A DNA stretch of 10,176 nucleotides, from NCBI GenBank assembly GCA_047619485.1, contig JBLHKE010000243.1, positions 1-10,176 of the forward strand, written 5' to 3'. Source of the DNA: JBLHKE01 sp047619485. GTDB taxonomy: Bacteria > Verrucomicrobiota > Verrucomicrobiia > Verrucomicrobiales > DEV007. Shown piece by piece: positions 1-7,168 of the stretch. Position 1 is the stretch's first letter. Each line of letters opens with the position of its first letter. Under the pieces are notes generated by a model, which saw only the letters and a program-made list of their open reading frames with translations, had not been told where the DNA came from and did not search any database. A program made the translations under genes and the position numbers.

Positions 1-1613
1 TTCACGTTCGCGTCAAAACTCACATTCAGCGGTTCCAGCAACGCCGGTACCCTGATCAAGAGCGAGCGGTCGAAGCGCAACAAACGCCCCTCGCCAGGCT
101 CTCTCTCCTTGGTGATTTTCCACCCCTCTTTGACTAGGATTTCCTCCCGGAAGCGCTCCTGATCATAGGCAGCAACGTGCATCAACATGTGCTCGCTCTC
201 CGCTGCGGTGATCTTCGTCGAGAGTTCGATCCCGATCGTCACCCCCATCTTCTCATCCTGCACGCGTCCTTGCAGAGATTCCGGCAGATCAGCATCGATA
301 CGCCCCAAAAATTCGACCCCGGAGACGGTCTCGAGCACCGAGCGCGGCACCTCGTAGGAAGGGTCGACCATCGTGCCTTCCGTCCACTTCGGAGGACCTT
401 CGAAAACCGCCTCGTCGGTGAGGTAGAGATTCGTCCCACCGGGCAGGAGGCGCAGCGAATACGGCACCATCTCGTTGTCGCCCATCGTCAGTTCAATCGC
501 CGGCCCGATCGGCGGCAGTACATCGCGGTCAGCTTCCGGATCCTCCTCCGGCTCATCCCGGCAAACCCAGCGCAATGGCACGTCGATACGCACCAGTTCG
601 AGTTCGTCCAGGTTCACCAACAACGGCGAGAGCGCCGGCTGTTGGAACAGGTGGTTGAGGAATCGGCAGTTGGTCTCCGAGTCGAGCCGCACCTCGTCTA
701 CCCCTCGCTGCTGGCGGTGCGCCAAGTAGTGCACCCAGAGCAACTCCGAAGCCTGGTCGAGTTTCAGCGCTCCTGCCTCGTGGCGCTCGACCAATGCCGC
801 GAGCTCCACTTTTTCCAATCCGGTAAACACCTCGTCCTCGCCATCCGCACGCCACTGCAAGCGTGCCTCGTTCGTCGTCACCATCATGCGGAACGCCCCC
901 GGCTGCACGTCCGGCGGCGGCGCCTGGTCGTTCAGCGCTTCGACGCGATCTTGCCAATCGCTAACCTCCTGCTCGTTTTCCCACGCCGCCATTTTCGCAC
1001 GCGTCGCCGCAATGTCGGTGATCGGCTTCATCAGATCAATCTCACGATACCTGATCCCCTTCTTCTCGAAGGCGTAGGCGATGTAGTTCCAGAACTCGAT
1101 GATATCCGCCGGCGGCACCGGCCACAAGTTCACTGGATCGTAACCTTCCACCTCCCACTTCGGGCTGATCCGCACCAGGTCGTGGTCGAAAATTTTCTGC
1201 TCGATCGCGAAGCGACGGTAGCGCTTCTCGACCTTGCCGAGGAAAAACTCCTCCGAGTCGGTCAACTCGCGATCCAGCTCGGACTCGAGGATCGCGTAAA
1301 TTGATTTCTCACCCACCTCGTTCGGGGCCTCCGGCAAATCTTCCCCACGCTCGAGCCGCTCAAGCATCGTCGCGTAGAGCCCCGGGCACTCTTCGCCCTC
1401 CGGCGAGTCGGAGGTGCCGACCCAGCGGTTCCCGTCCAGGCGGAGCGAGGTCTGCAGAACCGGGCCGTGATCTAGCTCGACGCGGCCGCGGATGAACAGG
1501 TGGTTGCCGAAAATCTGCATGACGCAGCCAGCTTTCTGGATCTCTTCGCCTTTCGACTTGGCTTCATCGGGAAATGTGTTGAGAAAATTTAGGGTCGCTC
1601 GATCTGGGTTCAT
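1..1613 (-). CDS. Large protein, N-terminal part only; possible SNF2-type helicase N-terminal region (runs off left edge)
   Basis: On the minus strand an ATG at 1613 opens a frame with no stop down to base 1: 537 codons plus 2 bases, so the C-terminus lies outside the window. The protein is acidic, soluble-looking, and has no signal peptide or membrane segment. Residues 20-90 (KGEEIQKAGCV, then FIRGRVE, TSLRLDGNRW and a single EECPGLY) recall the layout of the SWIM-like segment at the start of many bacterial SNF2 helicases, but without its zinc-binding cysteines and histidine. Residues 385-455 (YSLRLLPGGTNLYLTDEAVF, GVEFLGRIDADLP) resemble the spacer that precedes the ATPase core in such proteins. 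No Walker A or DEAD/DEAH motif falls in the visible part, so the helicase assignment rests on resemblance only. A candidate promoter lies at 1685-1714. There is no clear Shine-Dalgarno sequence. The frame is certainly coding; the function is uncertain. Confidence 0.7.
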   Translation of the reverse strand, partial: MNPDRATLNFLNTFPDEAKSKGEEIQKAGCVMQIFGNHLFIRGRVELDHGPVLQTSLRLDGNRWVGTSDSPEGEECPGLYATMLERLERGEDLPEAPNEVGEKSIYAILESELDRELTDSEEFFLGKVEKRYRRFAIEQKIFDHDLVRISPKWEVEGYDPVNLWPVPPADIIEFWNYIAYAFEKKGIRYREIDLMKPITDIAATRAKMAAWENEQEVSDWQDRVEALNDQAPPPDVQPGAFRMMVTTNEARLQWRADGEDEVFTGLEKVELAALVERHEAGALKLDQASELLWVHYLAHRQQRGVDEVRLDSETNCRFLNHLFQQPALSPLLVNLDELELVRIDVPLRWVCRDEPEEDPEADRDVLPPIGPAIELTMGDNEMVPYSLRLLPGGTNLYLTDEAVFEGPPKWTEGTMVDPSYEVPRSVLETVSGVEFLGRIDADLPESLQGRVQDEKMGVTIGIELSTKITAAESEHMLMHVAAYDQERFREEILVKEGWKITKEREPGEGRLLRFDRSLLIRVPALLEPLNVSFDANV

Positions 1614-1684
1614 ATAGGTCTTTGTCGGGGAGAGGGCGGGGCGTGAATAAAAAGCGGTTTTTAGGGGGATTTAGCGGGTTGAAC

Positions 1685-1714
1685 GGTATACCACAATCCG
1701 GGCTGTGGCGACAA
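1685..1714 (-). promoter_or_regulatory. Candidate sigma70-type promoter for the partial gene at 1-1613
   Basis: Read on the minus strand, TTGTCG (1714-1709) is followed after 18 bases by TATACC (1690-1685). TATACC is preceded by TGG, which makes an extended -10 (TGnTATAcc). Each hexamer matches the consensus at 4 of 6 positions. The predicted start near 1678 would leave a leader of about 65 bases before the ATG at 1613. A small CCACA/TGTGG hairpin sits in the spacer. This is a match by eye only. Confidence 0.3.
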
Positions 1715-1741
1715 TGCTTTAAATCGAAAGGGCGGCGCTGA

Positions 1742-2590
1742 CTAATCGGTCGACCGGCTCGGCAGGTGCGGCTCACAGTATTCCTCACCATCGGCCGCAA
1801 CCCGGAACTCGAGGCCCGCATCGTCATGCTCGGTTTTCCCGCAATTCGCGCAACGGTGTAGCGACTCGTCGGCCGGCATTTTCGACGATTCGAATTTCTG
1901 CCGCCGGGCAGCCACCTCGCTCCGCTGGCGGATCTCGCGCACCGTCGACGGCCCGAATACGATCAAAAAGTTTGCGATCGCGAGCAGCAGCGAGATCGGC
2001 AGGAGCAAATGCGTCCCGGCGAGCAAGATCAGATCGAGGCACACGACGCCACCAGCGAATAATCCGAGCCAGAGCATCTTCACCGGCAGGATCCCGAACA
2101 GGTTGACCACGTAGTTCGGCTCTAGCGCAGCCACTGCCAACAGCAGCACCGTCATCCAGATAAACCGCTGCTGCCCCAGCGGCACCAGACCAGATCTCAT
2201 CATGAACTCCCAGCACGCCGCATTCCCCAGCACAAAGTAGGCAAAAAACGTCCCGAGGATGATTCCCACAATCCCACCGGCGACATACAGCGTCAGCCGG
2301 AAGCTCCCCCACGCCCGCTCGAGGATATCGCCAAGGAAAATCGTAAAGAATACGTGGAAGATCATCGAGATCACCTTCAGCGTCGGCGGGATCACGACGA
2401 AACTCGCCAGCCGCCAGACCTCGCCCTGCAGAACCCGCCGCGGATCCATCACCAGCAAATCCAAGAGTTCGCCGGTATCGCCAAGCATCACGAGAAAGAA
2501 CATCAACAGCTGAAAGCCGACGAGGATCCTCACGATACTAGGGATCGCGATCCAACCATATTTTTTTTCGAGTTTGTCTACGAGAGCCAT
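1742..2590 (-). CDS. Rhomboid-like membrane protein, probably proteolytically inactive, with C-terminal zinc-binding tail
   Basis: The protein has 282 residues. After a short amphipathic N-terminus there are about six hydrophobic segments (roughly 15-37, 58-85, 99-122, 142-158, 164-190 and 193-213). Rhomboid landmarks are present: GEVWRLASFVV at 56-66 (the GxxWR entry motif) and GDILERAWGSFRLTLY at 87-102 (the lE..wGs.r motif after the second helix). The GxSG motif that carries the rhomboid catalytic serine is not visible; the matching region reads LEPNYVVNLFGILPVKMLWL (156-175), closer to the inactive rhomboid-fold proteins such as the TMEM115/derlin type. A His at 194 remains. The cytosolic tail has C247-x2-C250 and C272-x2-H275, a plausible zinc site. 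The gene is divergent from gcvT and on the same strand as the partial gene downstream, 128 bases away. I infer a scaffold or membrane-protein-binding role rather than peptidase activity; the substrate is unknown. Confidence 0.8.
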   Translation of the reverse strand: MALVDKLEKKYGWIAIPSIVRILVGFQLLMFFLVMLGDTGELLDLLVMDPRRVLQGEVWRLASFVVIPPTLKVISMIFHVFFTIFLGDILERAWGSFRLTLYVAGGIVGIILGTFFAYFVLGNAACWEFMMRSGLVPLGQQRFIWMTVLLLAVAALEPNYVVNLFGILPVKMLWLGLFAGGVVCLDLILLAGTHLLLPISLLLAIANFLIVFGPSTVREIRQRSEVAARRQKFESSKMPADESLHRCANCGKTEHDDAGLEFRVAADGEEYCEPHLPSRSTD

Positions 2591-2760
2591 TGGTGAAATC
2601 TACCCCCGCGCTGGCTCGATTTTCGCCACCCGCAGAGAACCGCCACTATCCCCCGGAAGACCGTAGACTCAAGCAGTATCCAAAAGCTCGATCCCCCCGT
2701 CCGCCAGCCCCTGCCACAGAAGTTGACACCCGGTAGATACCCGGCCAGAATTCCCGCATC
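2591..2760. promoter_or_regulatory. Divergent intergenic region between the rhomboid-like gene and gcvT
   Basis: These 170 bases must hold the promoters for both directions. For the plus strand there is a good sigma70-type match (listed separately). For the minus strand I see no convincing -10/-35 pair; a G-rich GGGGGT lies about 14 bases before the ATG at 2590 and is a poor Shine-Dalgarno candidate. I looked for a glycine riboswitch core (GGAGAG...CACCGAAGG type) and did not find one. Confidence 0.5.
2723..2751 (+). promoter_or_regulatory. Strong candidate promoter of the gcvTHP operon, placed for a leaderless mRNA
   Basis: TTGACA at 2723-2728 matches the -35 consensus perfectly. After a 17-base spacer comes CAGAAT at 2746-2751 (4 of 6 of TATAAT). 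A start about 7 bases further on falls near 2758, only about 3 bases before the GTG at 2761. No Shine-Dalgarno sequence lies between them. If the promoter is used, the gcvT transcript is leaderless or nearly so. Confidence 0.55.
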
Positions 2761-3855
2761 GTGCCCGAAGAAAATAGCCTAAAACGCTCTCCACTCCACC
2801 AGGATCACGTCCGCCTCGGCGGCAAGATCGTTCCCTTTTCTGGCTGGGAGATGCCCGTGCATTATACCGGTATCATCGACGAGCACCAGGCGGTGCGCAG
2901 CAGTTGCGGCGTGTTCGACATTTCCCACATGGGTCAGTTCTTCGTCAACGGCCCCGCCGCCACGGCGTGGCTCGACAGCCTGCTCACTAACCATGTCGCC
3001 TCCCTCGAGGTCGGGCAGGCACAGTACACCTTCCTTCTGAATGAAGACGCCGGCGTGATCGATGACCTCATCGTCTACCGCATCGGCGAGCAGGACTACC
3101 TCCTCATCGTCAACGCGGCCAAAGTCGATGAGGACGCCGCCTGGATGGAGGGCAAACTCACCGATGGAGCCTCCTTCGCCGACCGTAGCGACTTCCACGG
3201 GGCACTCGCCGTCCAGGGACCCGACGCAGCGAAGATCTACGAAGAGATCTTCGAAGGCCTCGGCGCACCACCACTCCCACCGCGCAACGGTGTCGCCATG
3301 ATCCCGATGGCAATGGACCGCATCTTCGTCTGCCGCACCGGCTACACCGGCGAGGACGGCTTCGAACTCGTCTGCCCAGCCGAGTCCACGTCGAGCTGGT
3401 TGCATAAAATCATCAGCGCCGGAGCCAAACCCTGCGGCCTCGGCGCACGCGACAGCCTGCGGCTCGAGATGGGCTACCCGCTCAACGGCTCCGACCTCAG
3501 CCCAGACCACACCCCACTCGAGGCCGGTCTAGGGTTCGCCGTCAAACTCAACAAGGGTGCCTTCACCGGCAGCAAGATCCTAACAGAACAAAAAGAAAAC
3601 GGGATCAAGACCAAACTCGTCGGCTTCGAGATGATCGATAAGGGACCGCCACCACGCCCGCACTACTCGATCGAAAAAGACGGCGAAGTCATCGCCGAGA
3701 TCGCCAGTGGCGGCGTCTCCCCAAGCATGAAAAAGGGCATCGGCATGGCGTATCTTCCCATCGAACATTCAAAACTCGGCACCGAGATCAACATCGACAT
3801 CCGCGGCCGGAAACTCAGAGCAAAAATCGTCAAAAAACCCTTCTACAAAAAATAG
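2761..3855 (+). CDS. gcvT: Aminomethyltransferase, T-protein of the glycine cleavage system
   Basis: GcvT takes the aminomethyl group from the lipoyl arm of GcvH, releases ammonia and makes 5,10-methylene-tetrahydrofolate; it acts in the cytoplasm. The 364 residues equal the usual family length. Family motifs run throughout: FSGWEMPVHYTG (26-37), GVFDISHMGQ (50-59), and GVIDDLIVYR (98-107), where D101 is at the same number as the catalytic aspartate of the E. coli enzyme. Further on are the folate-pocket stretch CRTGYTGEDGFEL (191-203) and GLGARDSLRLEMGYPLNGSD (226-245). The C-terminal barrel ends with ASGGVSPSMKKGIGMAYLP (315-333). The start is a GTG; the next in-frame Met (M31) would cut into the conserved core, so GTG at 2761 is preferred. 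No Shine-Dalgarno sequence precedes it. It is first of three genes, 7 bases ahead of gcvH. Confidence 0.97.
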   Translation: MPEENSLKRSPLHQDHVRLGGKIVPFSGWEMPVHYTGIIDEHQAVRSSCGVFDISHMGQFFVNGPAATAWLDSLLTNHVASLEVGQAQYTFLLNEDAGVIDDLIVYRIGEQDYLLIVNAAKVDEDAAWMEGKLTDGASFADRSDFHGALAVQGPDAAKIYEEIFEGLGAPPLPPRNGVAMIPMAMDRIFVCRTGYTGEDGFELVCPAESTSSWLHKIISAGAKPCGLGARDSLRLEMGYPLNGSDLSPDHTPLEAGLGFAVKLNKGAFTGSKILTEQKENGIKTKLVGFEMIDKGPPPRPHYSIEKDGEVIAEIASGGVSPSMKKGIGMAYLPIEHSKLGTEINIDIRGRKLRAKIVKKPFYKK

Positions 3856-3862
3856 CCATACC

Positions 3863-4240
3863 ATGAGCCAGCCAGAAAACGTAAAGTTCGCCGAGTCCCA
3901 CGAATGGATCACCACCGGTGAGGACGTTGCCACCATCGGGATCAGCCACCACGCCCAAGAAGAACTCAGCGACATCGTGTTCGTCGAACTCCCAGAGGTC
4001 GGCCGCACGGTCGAGAAAGGTGAGAGCGTCGCCGTCGTCGAATCCGTCAAAGCAGCCAGCGACATCTACGCCCCAGCCGGCGGCGAGATCACCGAAATCA
4101 ACACCGCCCTCGAAGATGACCCCGCCAAAGTCAACGCCGACGCCTTCGGCGAAGGCTGGCTCTTCAAAATCAAATTAGCCGACGCCACCGAACTGGACGC
4201 CCTCCTCACCCCAGAATCCTACAGCGCGCAAATCTCGTAA
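3863..4240 (+). CDS. gcvH: Lipoyl carrier H-protein of the glycine cleavage system
   Basis: GcvH is the small shuttle whose lipoyl-lysine carries the aminomethyl group from P-protein to T-protein and is reoxidised by L-protein. The 125 residues match the family. The opening FAESHEWI (9-16) is the typical first strand. The lipoylation loop VVESVKAASDIYAP (58-71) places the acceptor lysine at K63, one off from K64 of E. coli GcvH. NTALEDDPAKVN and EGWLFKIKL follow as in other H-proteins. The start lies 7 bases after the gcvT stop, so translation is probably coupled; there is no obvious ribosome binding site. Lipoylation would need LipA/LipB or LplA, not encoded here. Confidence 0.97.
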   Translation: MSQPENVKFAESHEWITTGEDVATIGISHHAQEELSDIVFVELPEVGRTVEKGESVAVVESVKAASDIYAPAGGEITEINTALEDDPAKVNADAFGEGWLFKIKLADATELDALLTPESYSAQIS

Positions 4241-4241
4241 C

Positions 4242-4259
4242 CCGGGGCGTCTCGCCTCC
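4242..4259 (+). repeat. 18-base repeat, copy 1, in the gcvH-gcvP gap; folds as a hairpin
   Basis: CCGGGGCGTCTCGCCTCC sits directly after the gcvH stop in the 35-base gap before gcvP. A copy with one mismatch (17 of 18) occurs 30 bases after the gcvP stop. This copy can form a 6-bp hairpin (GGGGCG/CGCCTC with one G-U pair) around a TCT loop. It may be a short interspersed repeat or an mRNA-processing or stability element; with only two copies in view I cannot tell. Confidence 0.5.
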
Positions 4260-4275
4260 TCTCGACCCAAGCCAA

Positions 4276-7062
4276 ATGTCCCACACCGACACATTCCCTC
4301 CACGCCACTTGGGCTCCACCCCAGCCCAGACCGTAGCCCTAGCGAAGGCCGCCGGCTACGATTCCCCCGACGCCCTAGTCGACGCCGCGGTCCCGCCATC
4401 CATCCGCCTCACCAGCGAACTCAACCTCCCCGCCCCACTCGGCGAGTCCGCCGCCCTGCAACGCCTGTCCAACATCATGGACAAAAACAAGGTCACCAAA
4501 TCCTACATAGGCCAAGGCTACTACGGCACCATCACCCCGCCCGTCATCCAGCGGAACCTCCTCGAAAACCCCGGCTGGTACACCGCTTACACCCCCTACC
4601 AGGCAGAGATCGCCCAGGGCCGCCTCGAAGCCCTCCTCAACTTCCAGACCATGGTCAGCGACCTCACAGGTCTCGACATCGCCAACGCCTCCCTACTCGA
4701 CGAGGGCACCGCCGCCGCCGAGGCCATGCAGCTCGCCGCCTCCTCCGCGCCCAAGAAAAACAAGTTTTTCGTCTCCGACCGCTGCCACCCACAGACCATC
4801 GAAGTCGTCAAGACGCGCGCCGAACCCATCGGCGTCGAAGTCGTCATCGGCGACCATGCCACCTTCACCCCCGACGCAGAAACCTTCGCCACCCTCGTCC
4901 AGTATCCAGCCACCGACGGCGGTGCACTCGACTACACCGACTTCATCGAAAAGACCCACGCTGCCGGTGCTATCAGCATCGTCGCCTGTGACCTCCTCGC
5001 CCTAACATTGCTGAAAAGCCCGGGAGAGATGGGCGCAGACATCGCCGTCGGCAGCAGCCAACGCTTCGGCGTCCCGCTCGGCAACGGTGGTCCCCACGCC
5101 GGCTTCATCGCCTGCATCGACAAGCTCAAGCGCAAGCTCCCCGGCCGTATCATCGGCGTCTCCAAAGACGCCCACGGCCAGCCAGCCTACCGGCTCTCCC
5201 TCCAGACCCGCGAGCAACACATCCGCCGCGACAAAGCCACCAGTAACATCTGCACCGCCCAGGTCCTGCTAGCCGTCATCGCCACGATGTATGCCAGCTA
5301 CCACGGCCCCGACGGCCTGCGCCGAATTGCCCGCGCCGTCCACCGCAAGACCGCCCTGCTCGCATCCAGGATCGGTGCCCGGACCGACGTCTTCTTCGAC
5401 ACCATCACCACCGAGGCGAAACCGCAGGCCTGCAACCACATCAACCTGCGCAACAACGCCGACGGAACCACCACCATCTCGCTCGACGAGACCACCACCA
5501 ACGAAGATCTAGCAGAACTCCTAGAACTATTCGGCGCCGATACCGAAAACCTCGATGCCGAAGCCCTAGCACTACCAGAAAATCTCCAGCGCCAGAGCGA
5601 CTTCCTCACCCACCCAGTCTTCAACAGCTACCACACCGAGACCGAGATGATGCGCTACCTGCGCCGCCTCGAAGGCCGCGACCTCGCGCTCAACCACAGC
5701 ATGATCCCGCTCGGATCCTGCACGATGAAGCTCAACGCCGCCGCCGAGATGATGCCGGTCACCTGGCCCACTGTCGGCAACATCCACCCCTTCGCTCCAG
5801 CCGACCAGCGCGAAGGCTACACCCAGATGGCGGCCGAGCTAGAATCCTGGCTGGCCGAGATCACCGGCTTCCACGCCGTCTCCCTCCAACCCAACGCCGG
5901 ATCCCAGGGAGAGTACGCCGGCCTACTCGCCATCCGCAAATACCACGAGTCGCGCGGTGACACCGACCGCAACATCTGCCTCATCCCCACCTCCGCACAC
6001 GGCACCAACCCCGCTTCCGCCGTGATGACCGGATCCAAAGTCGTCGCCGTGCGCTGTGACGACGAAGGCAACATCGATGTCGAGGACGTTAAAGCGAAAG
6101 CCAAACAGCACGCCGCGCACCTGGGCTCCCTGATGATCACCTACCCGTCCACCCACGGCGTGTTCGAGACGACCATTAAAGAGATCTGCCAGATCATCCA
6201 CGATCACGGCGGCCAAGTCTACATGGACGGAGCCAACATGAACGCCCAGGTCGGCCTGTGCAGCCCCGGCGACATCGGCGCCGATGTCTGCCACCTCAAC
6301 CTGCACAAAACCTTCTGCATCCCCCACGGCGGCGGCGGCCCCGGCGTCGGACCGATCGGCGTCGCCGCGCACCTAGCCCCATTCCTCCCCGGCGAAGCTG
6401 ACAACACCACCGTCAGCGCCGCCCCACTAGGCAGCGCCAGCATCCTCGTCATCAGCTGGATGTACATCGCCATGATGGGACCCAGAGCCCTCACCGACGC
6501 CACCAAACTCGCCATCATCAACGCCAACTACATGGCCAAGCGTCTCGAAAAATTCTACCCGGTCCTCTACCGCGGCAACGAAGGCCTCGTCGCCCACGAG
6601 TGCATCATCGACCTGCGCCCGATCAAAGATGCCACCGGCATCGGCGTCGAGGACGTCGCCAAGCGCCTAATGGACTATGGCTTCCACGCTCCCACCATGT
6701 CCTGGCCCGTCCCCGGCACCATGATGATCGAGCCGACCGAGTCCGAGAGCCGCGCCGAACTCGACCGCTTCTGCGATGCCATGATCAGCATCCACGGCGA
6801 GATCCGCGCCATCCAGAACGGCGAGGCCGACGCCAAGGACAACGTCTTGATCAACTCCCCCCACACCGCCAAACACGTCACCGCCGACGAGTGGCCACAT
6901 AGCTACACGAGACAGTCCGCCGCCTTCCCAGCCGAGTGGTTGAAAGACGGTAAATTCTGGCCATCCGTAGGCAGAATCGACAACGTCTTCGGCGACCGCA
7001 ACCTGGTCTGCACCTGCGAGAGCGTCGAAGTCTACGCGGCCGCCTCCGCCTCTGACGAGTAA
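4276..7062 (+). CDS. gcvP: Glycine dehydrogenase (decarboxylating), P-protein of the glycine cleavage system, single-chain form
   Basis: GcvP is the PLP enzyme that decarboxylates glycine and loads the remaining aminomethyl group on the GcvH lipoyl arm. The 928 residues contain both homologous halves, so this is the fused form, not the split GcvPA/GcvPB pair; it is slightly shorter than the common 940-970. The N-terminal half has YIGQGYYGT (77-85), NPGWYTAYTPYQAEIAQGRL and SLLDEGTAAAEAM. The C-terminal half has LGSCTMKLN (479-487), QPNAGSQGEYAGL, SAHGTNPASA (573-582), MDGANMNAQVG (650-660) and LHKTFCIPHGGGGPG, in which K678 is the PLP-binding lysine. All the residues I can check are intact. 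It lies 35 bases after gcvH, third in the operon. No Shine-Dalgarno sequence is visible. Confidence 0.97.
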   Translation: MSHTDTFPPRHLGSTPAQTVALAKAAGYDSPDALVDAAVPPSIRLTSELNLPAPLGESAALQRLSNIMDKNKVTKSYIGQGYYGTITPPVIQRNLLENPGWYTAYTPYQAEIAQGRLEALLNFQTMVSDLTGLDIANASLLDEGTAAAEAMQLAASSAPKKNKFFVSDRCHPQTIEVVKTRAEPIGVEVVIGDHATFTPDAETFATLVQYPATDGGALDYTDFIEKTHAAGAISIVACDLLALTLLKSPGEMGADIAVGSSQRFGVPLGNGGPHAGFIACIDKLKRKLPGRIIGVSKDAHGQPAYRLSLQTREQHIRRDKATSNICTAQVLLAVIATMYASYHGPDGLRRIARAVHRKTALLASRIGARTDVFFDTITTEAKPQACNHINLRNNADGTTTISLDETTTNEDLAELLELFGADTENLDAEALALPENLQRQSDFLTHPVFNSYHTETEMMRYLRRLEGRDLALNHSMIPLGSCTMKLNAAAEMMPVTWPTVGNIHPFAPADQREGYTQMAAELESWLAEITGFHAVSLQPNAGSQGEYAGLLAIRKYHESRGDTDRNICLIPTSAHGTNPASAVMTGSKVVAVRCDDEGNIDVEDVKAKAKQHAAHLGSLMITYPSTHGVFETTIKEICQIIHDHGGQVYMDGANMNAQVGLCSPGDIGADVCHLNLHKTFCIPHGGGGPGVGPIGVAAHLAPFLPGEADNTTVSAAPLGSASILVISWMYIAMMGPRALTDATKLAIINANYMAKRLEKFYPVLYRGNEGLVAHECIIDLRPIKDATGIGVEDVAKRLMDYGFHAPTMSWPVPGTMMIEPTESESRAELDRFCDAMISIHGEIRAIQNGEADAKDNVLINSPHTAKHVTADEWPHSYTRQSAAFPAEWLKDGKFWPSVGRIDNVFGDRNLVCTCESVEVYAAASASDE

Positions 7063-7067
7063 AAGGT

Positions 7068-7111
7068 GGGAAGGTGAAACGTTAAAAGTGGCCGGGGCGT
7101 CTCACCTCCCC
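7068..7111 (+). terminator. Imperfect hairpin after gcvP, possible operon terminator or 3' end stabiliser
   Basis: Bases 7068-7081 (GGGAAGGTGAAACG) pair with 7098-7111 (CGTCTCACCTCCCC) at 12 of 14 positions around a 16-base loop, starting 6 bases after the gcvP stop. There is no T-tract after the stem, so it is not a classical rho-independent terminator. The 3' arm overlaps copy 2 of the 18-base repeat. Confidence 0.35.
7092..7109 (+). repeat. 18-base repeat, copy 2, downstream of gcvP
   Basis: CCGGGGCGTCTCACCTCC matches 4242-4259 at 17 of 18 positions, the difference being A for G at base 7104. That change breaks the local hairpin of copy 1, but this copy can pair with 7068-7081 instead. 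Confidence 0.5.
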
Positions 7112-7168
7112 GAAGCATCTGAAGCGGTATCAGCCCTGTTCGGCTCAAGCCATCCCCCTTGAACCTCC

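Noticed and set aside
177..1304. Long plus-strand open frame opposite the partial minus-strand gene
   Set aside because: It is His/Arg/Leu-rich with no protein-like motifs and overlaps a 537-codon minus-strand frame with far more natural composition; it is an antisense shadow of GC-rich coding DNA.
2561..2568. A8/T8 homopolymer near the start of the rhomboid-like gene as a phase-variation tract
   Set aside because: It encodes the EKKYGW region in frame with the rest of an intact gene; a single homopolymer in the coding start is not enough evidence.
2779..3510. 243-codon minus-strand open frame inside gcvT
   Set aside because: It is antisense to a fully conserved gcvT and is a codon-bias shadow.
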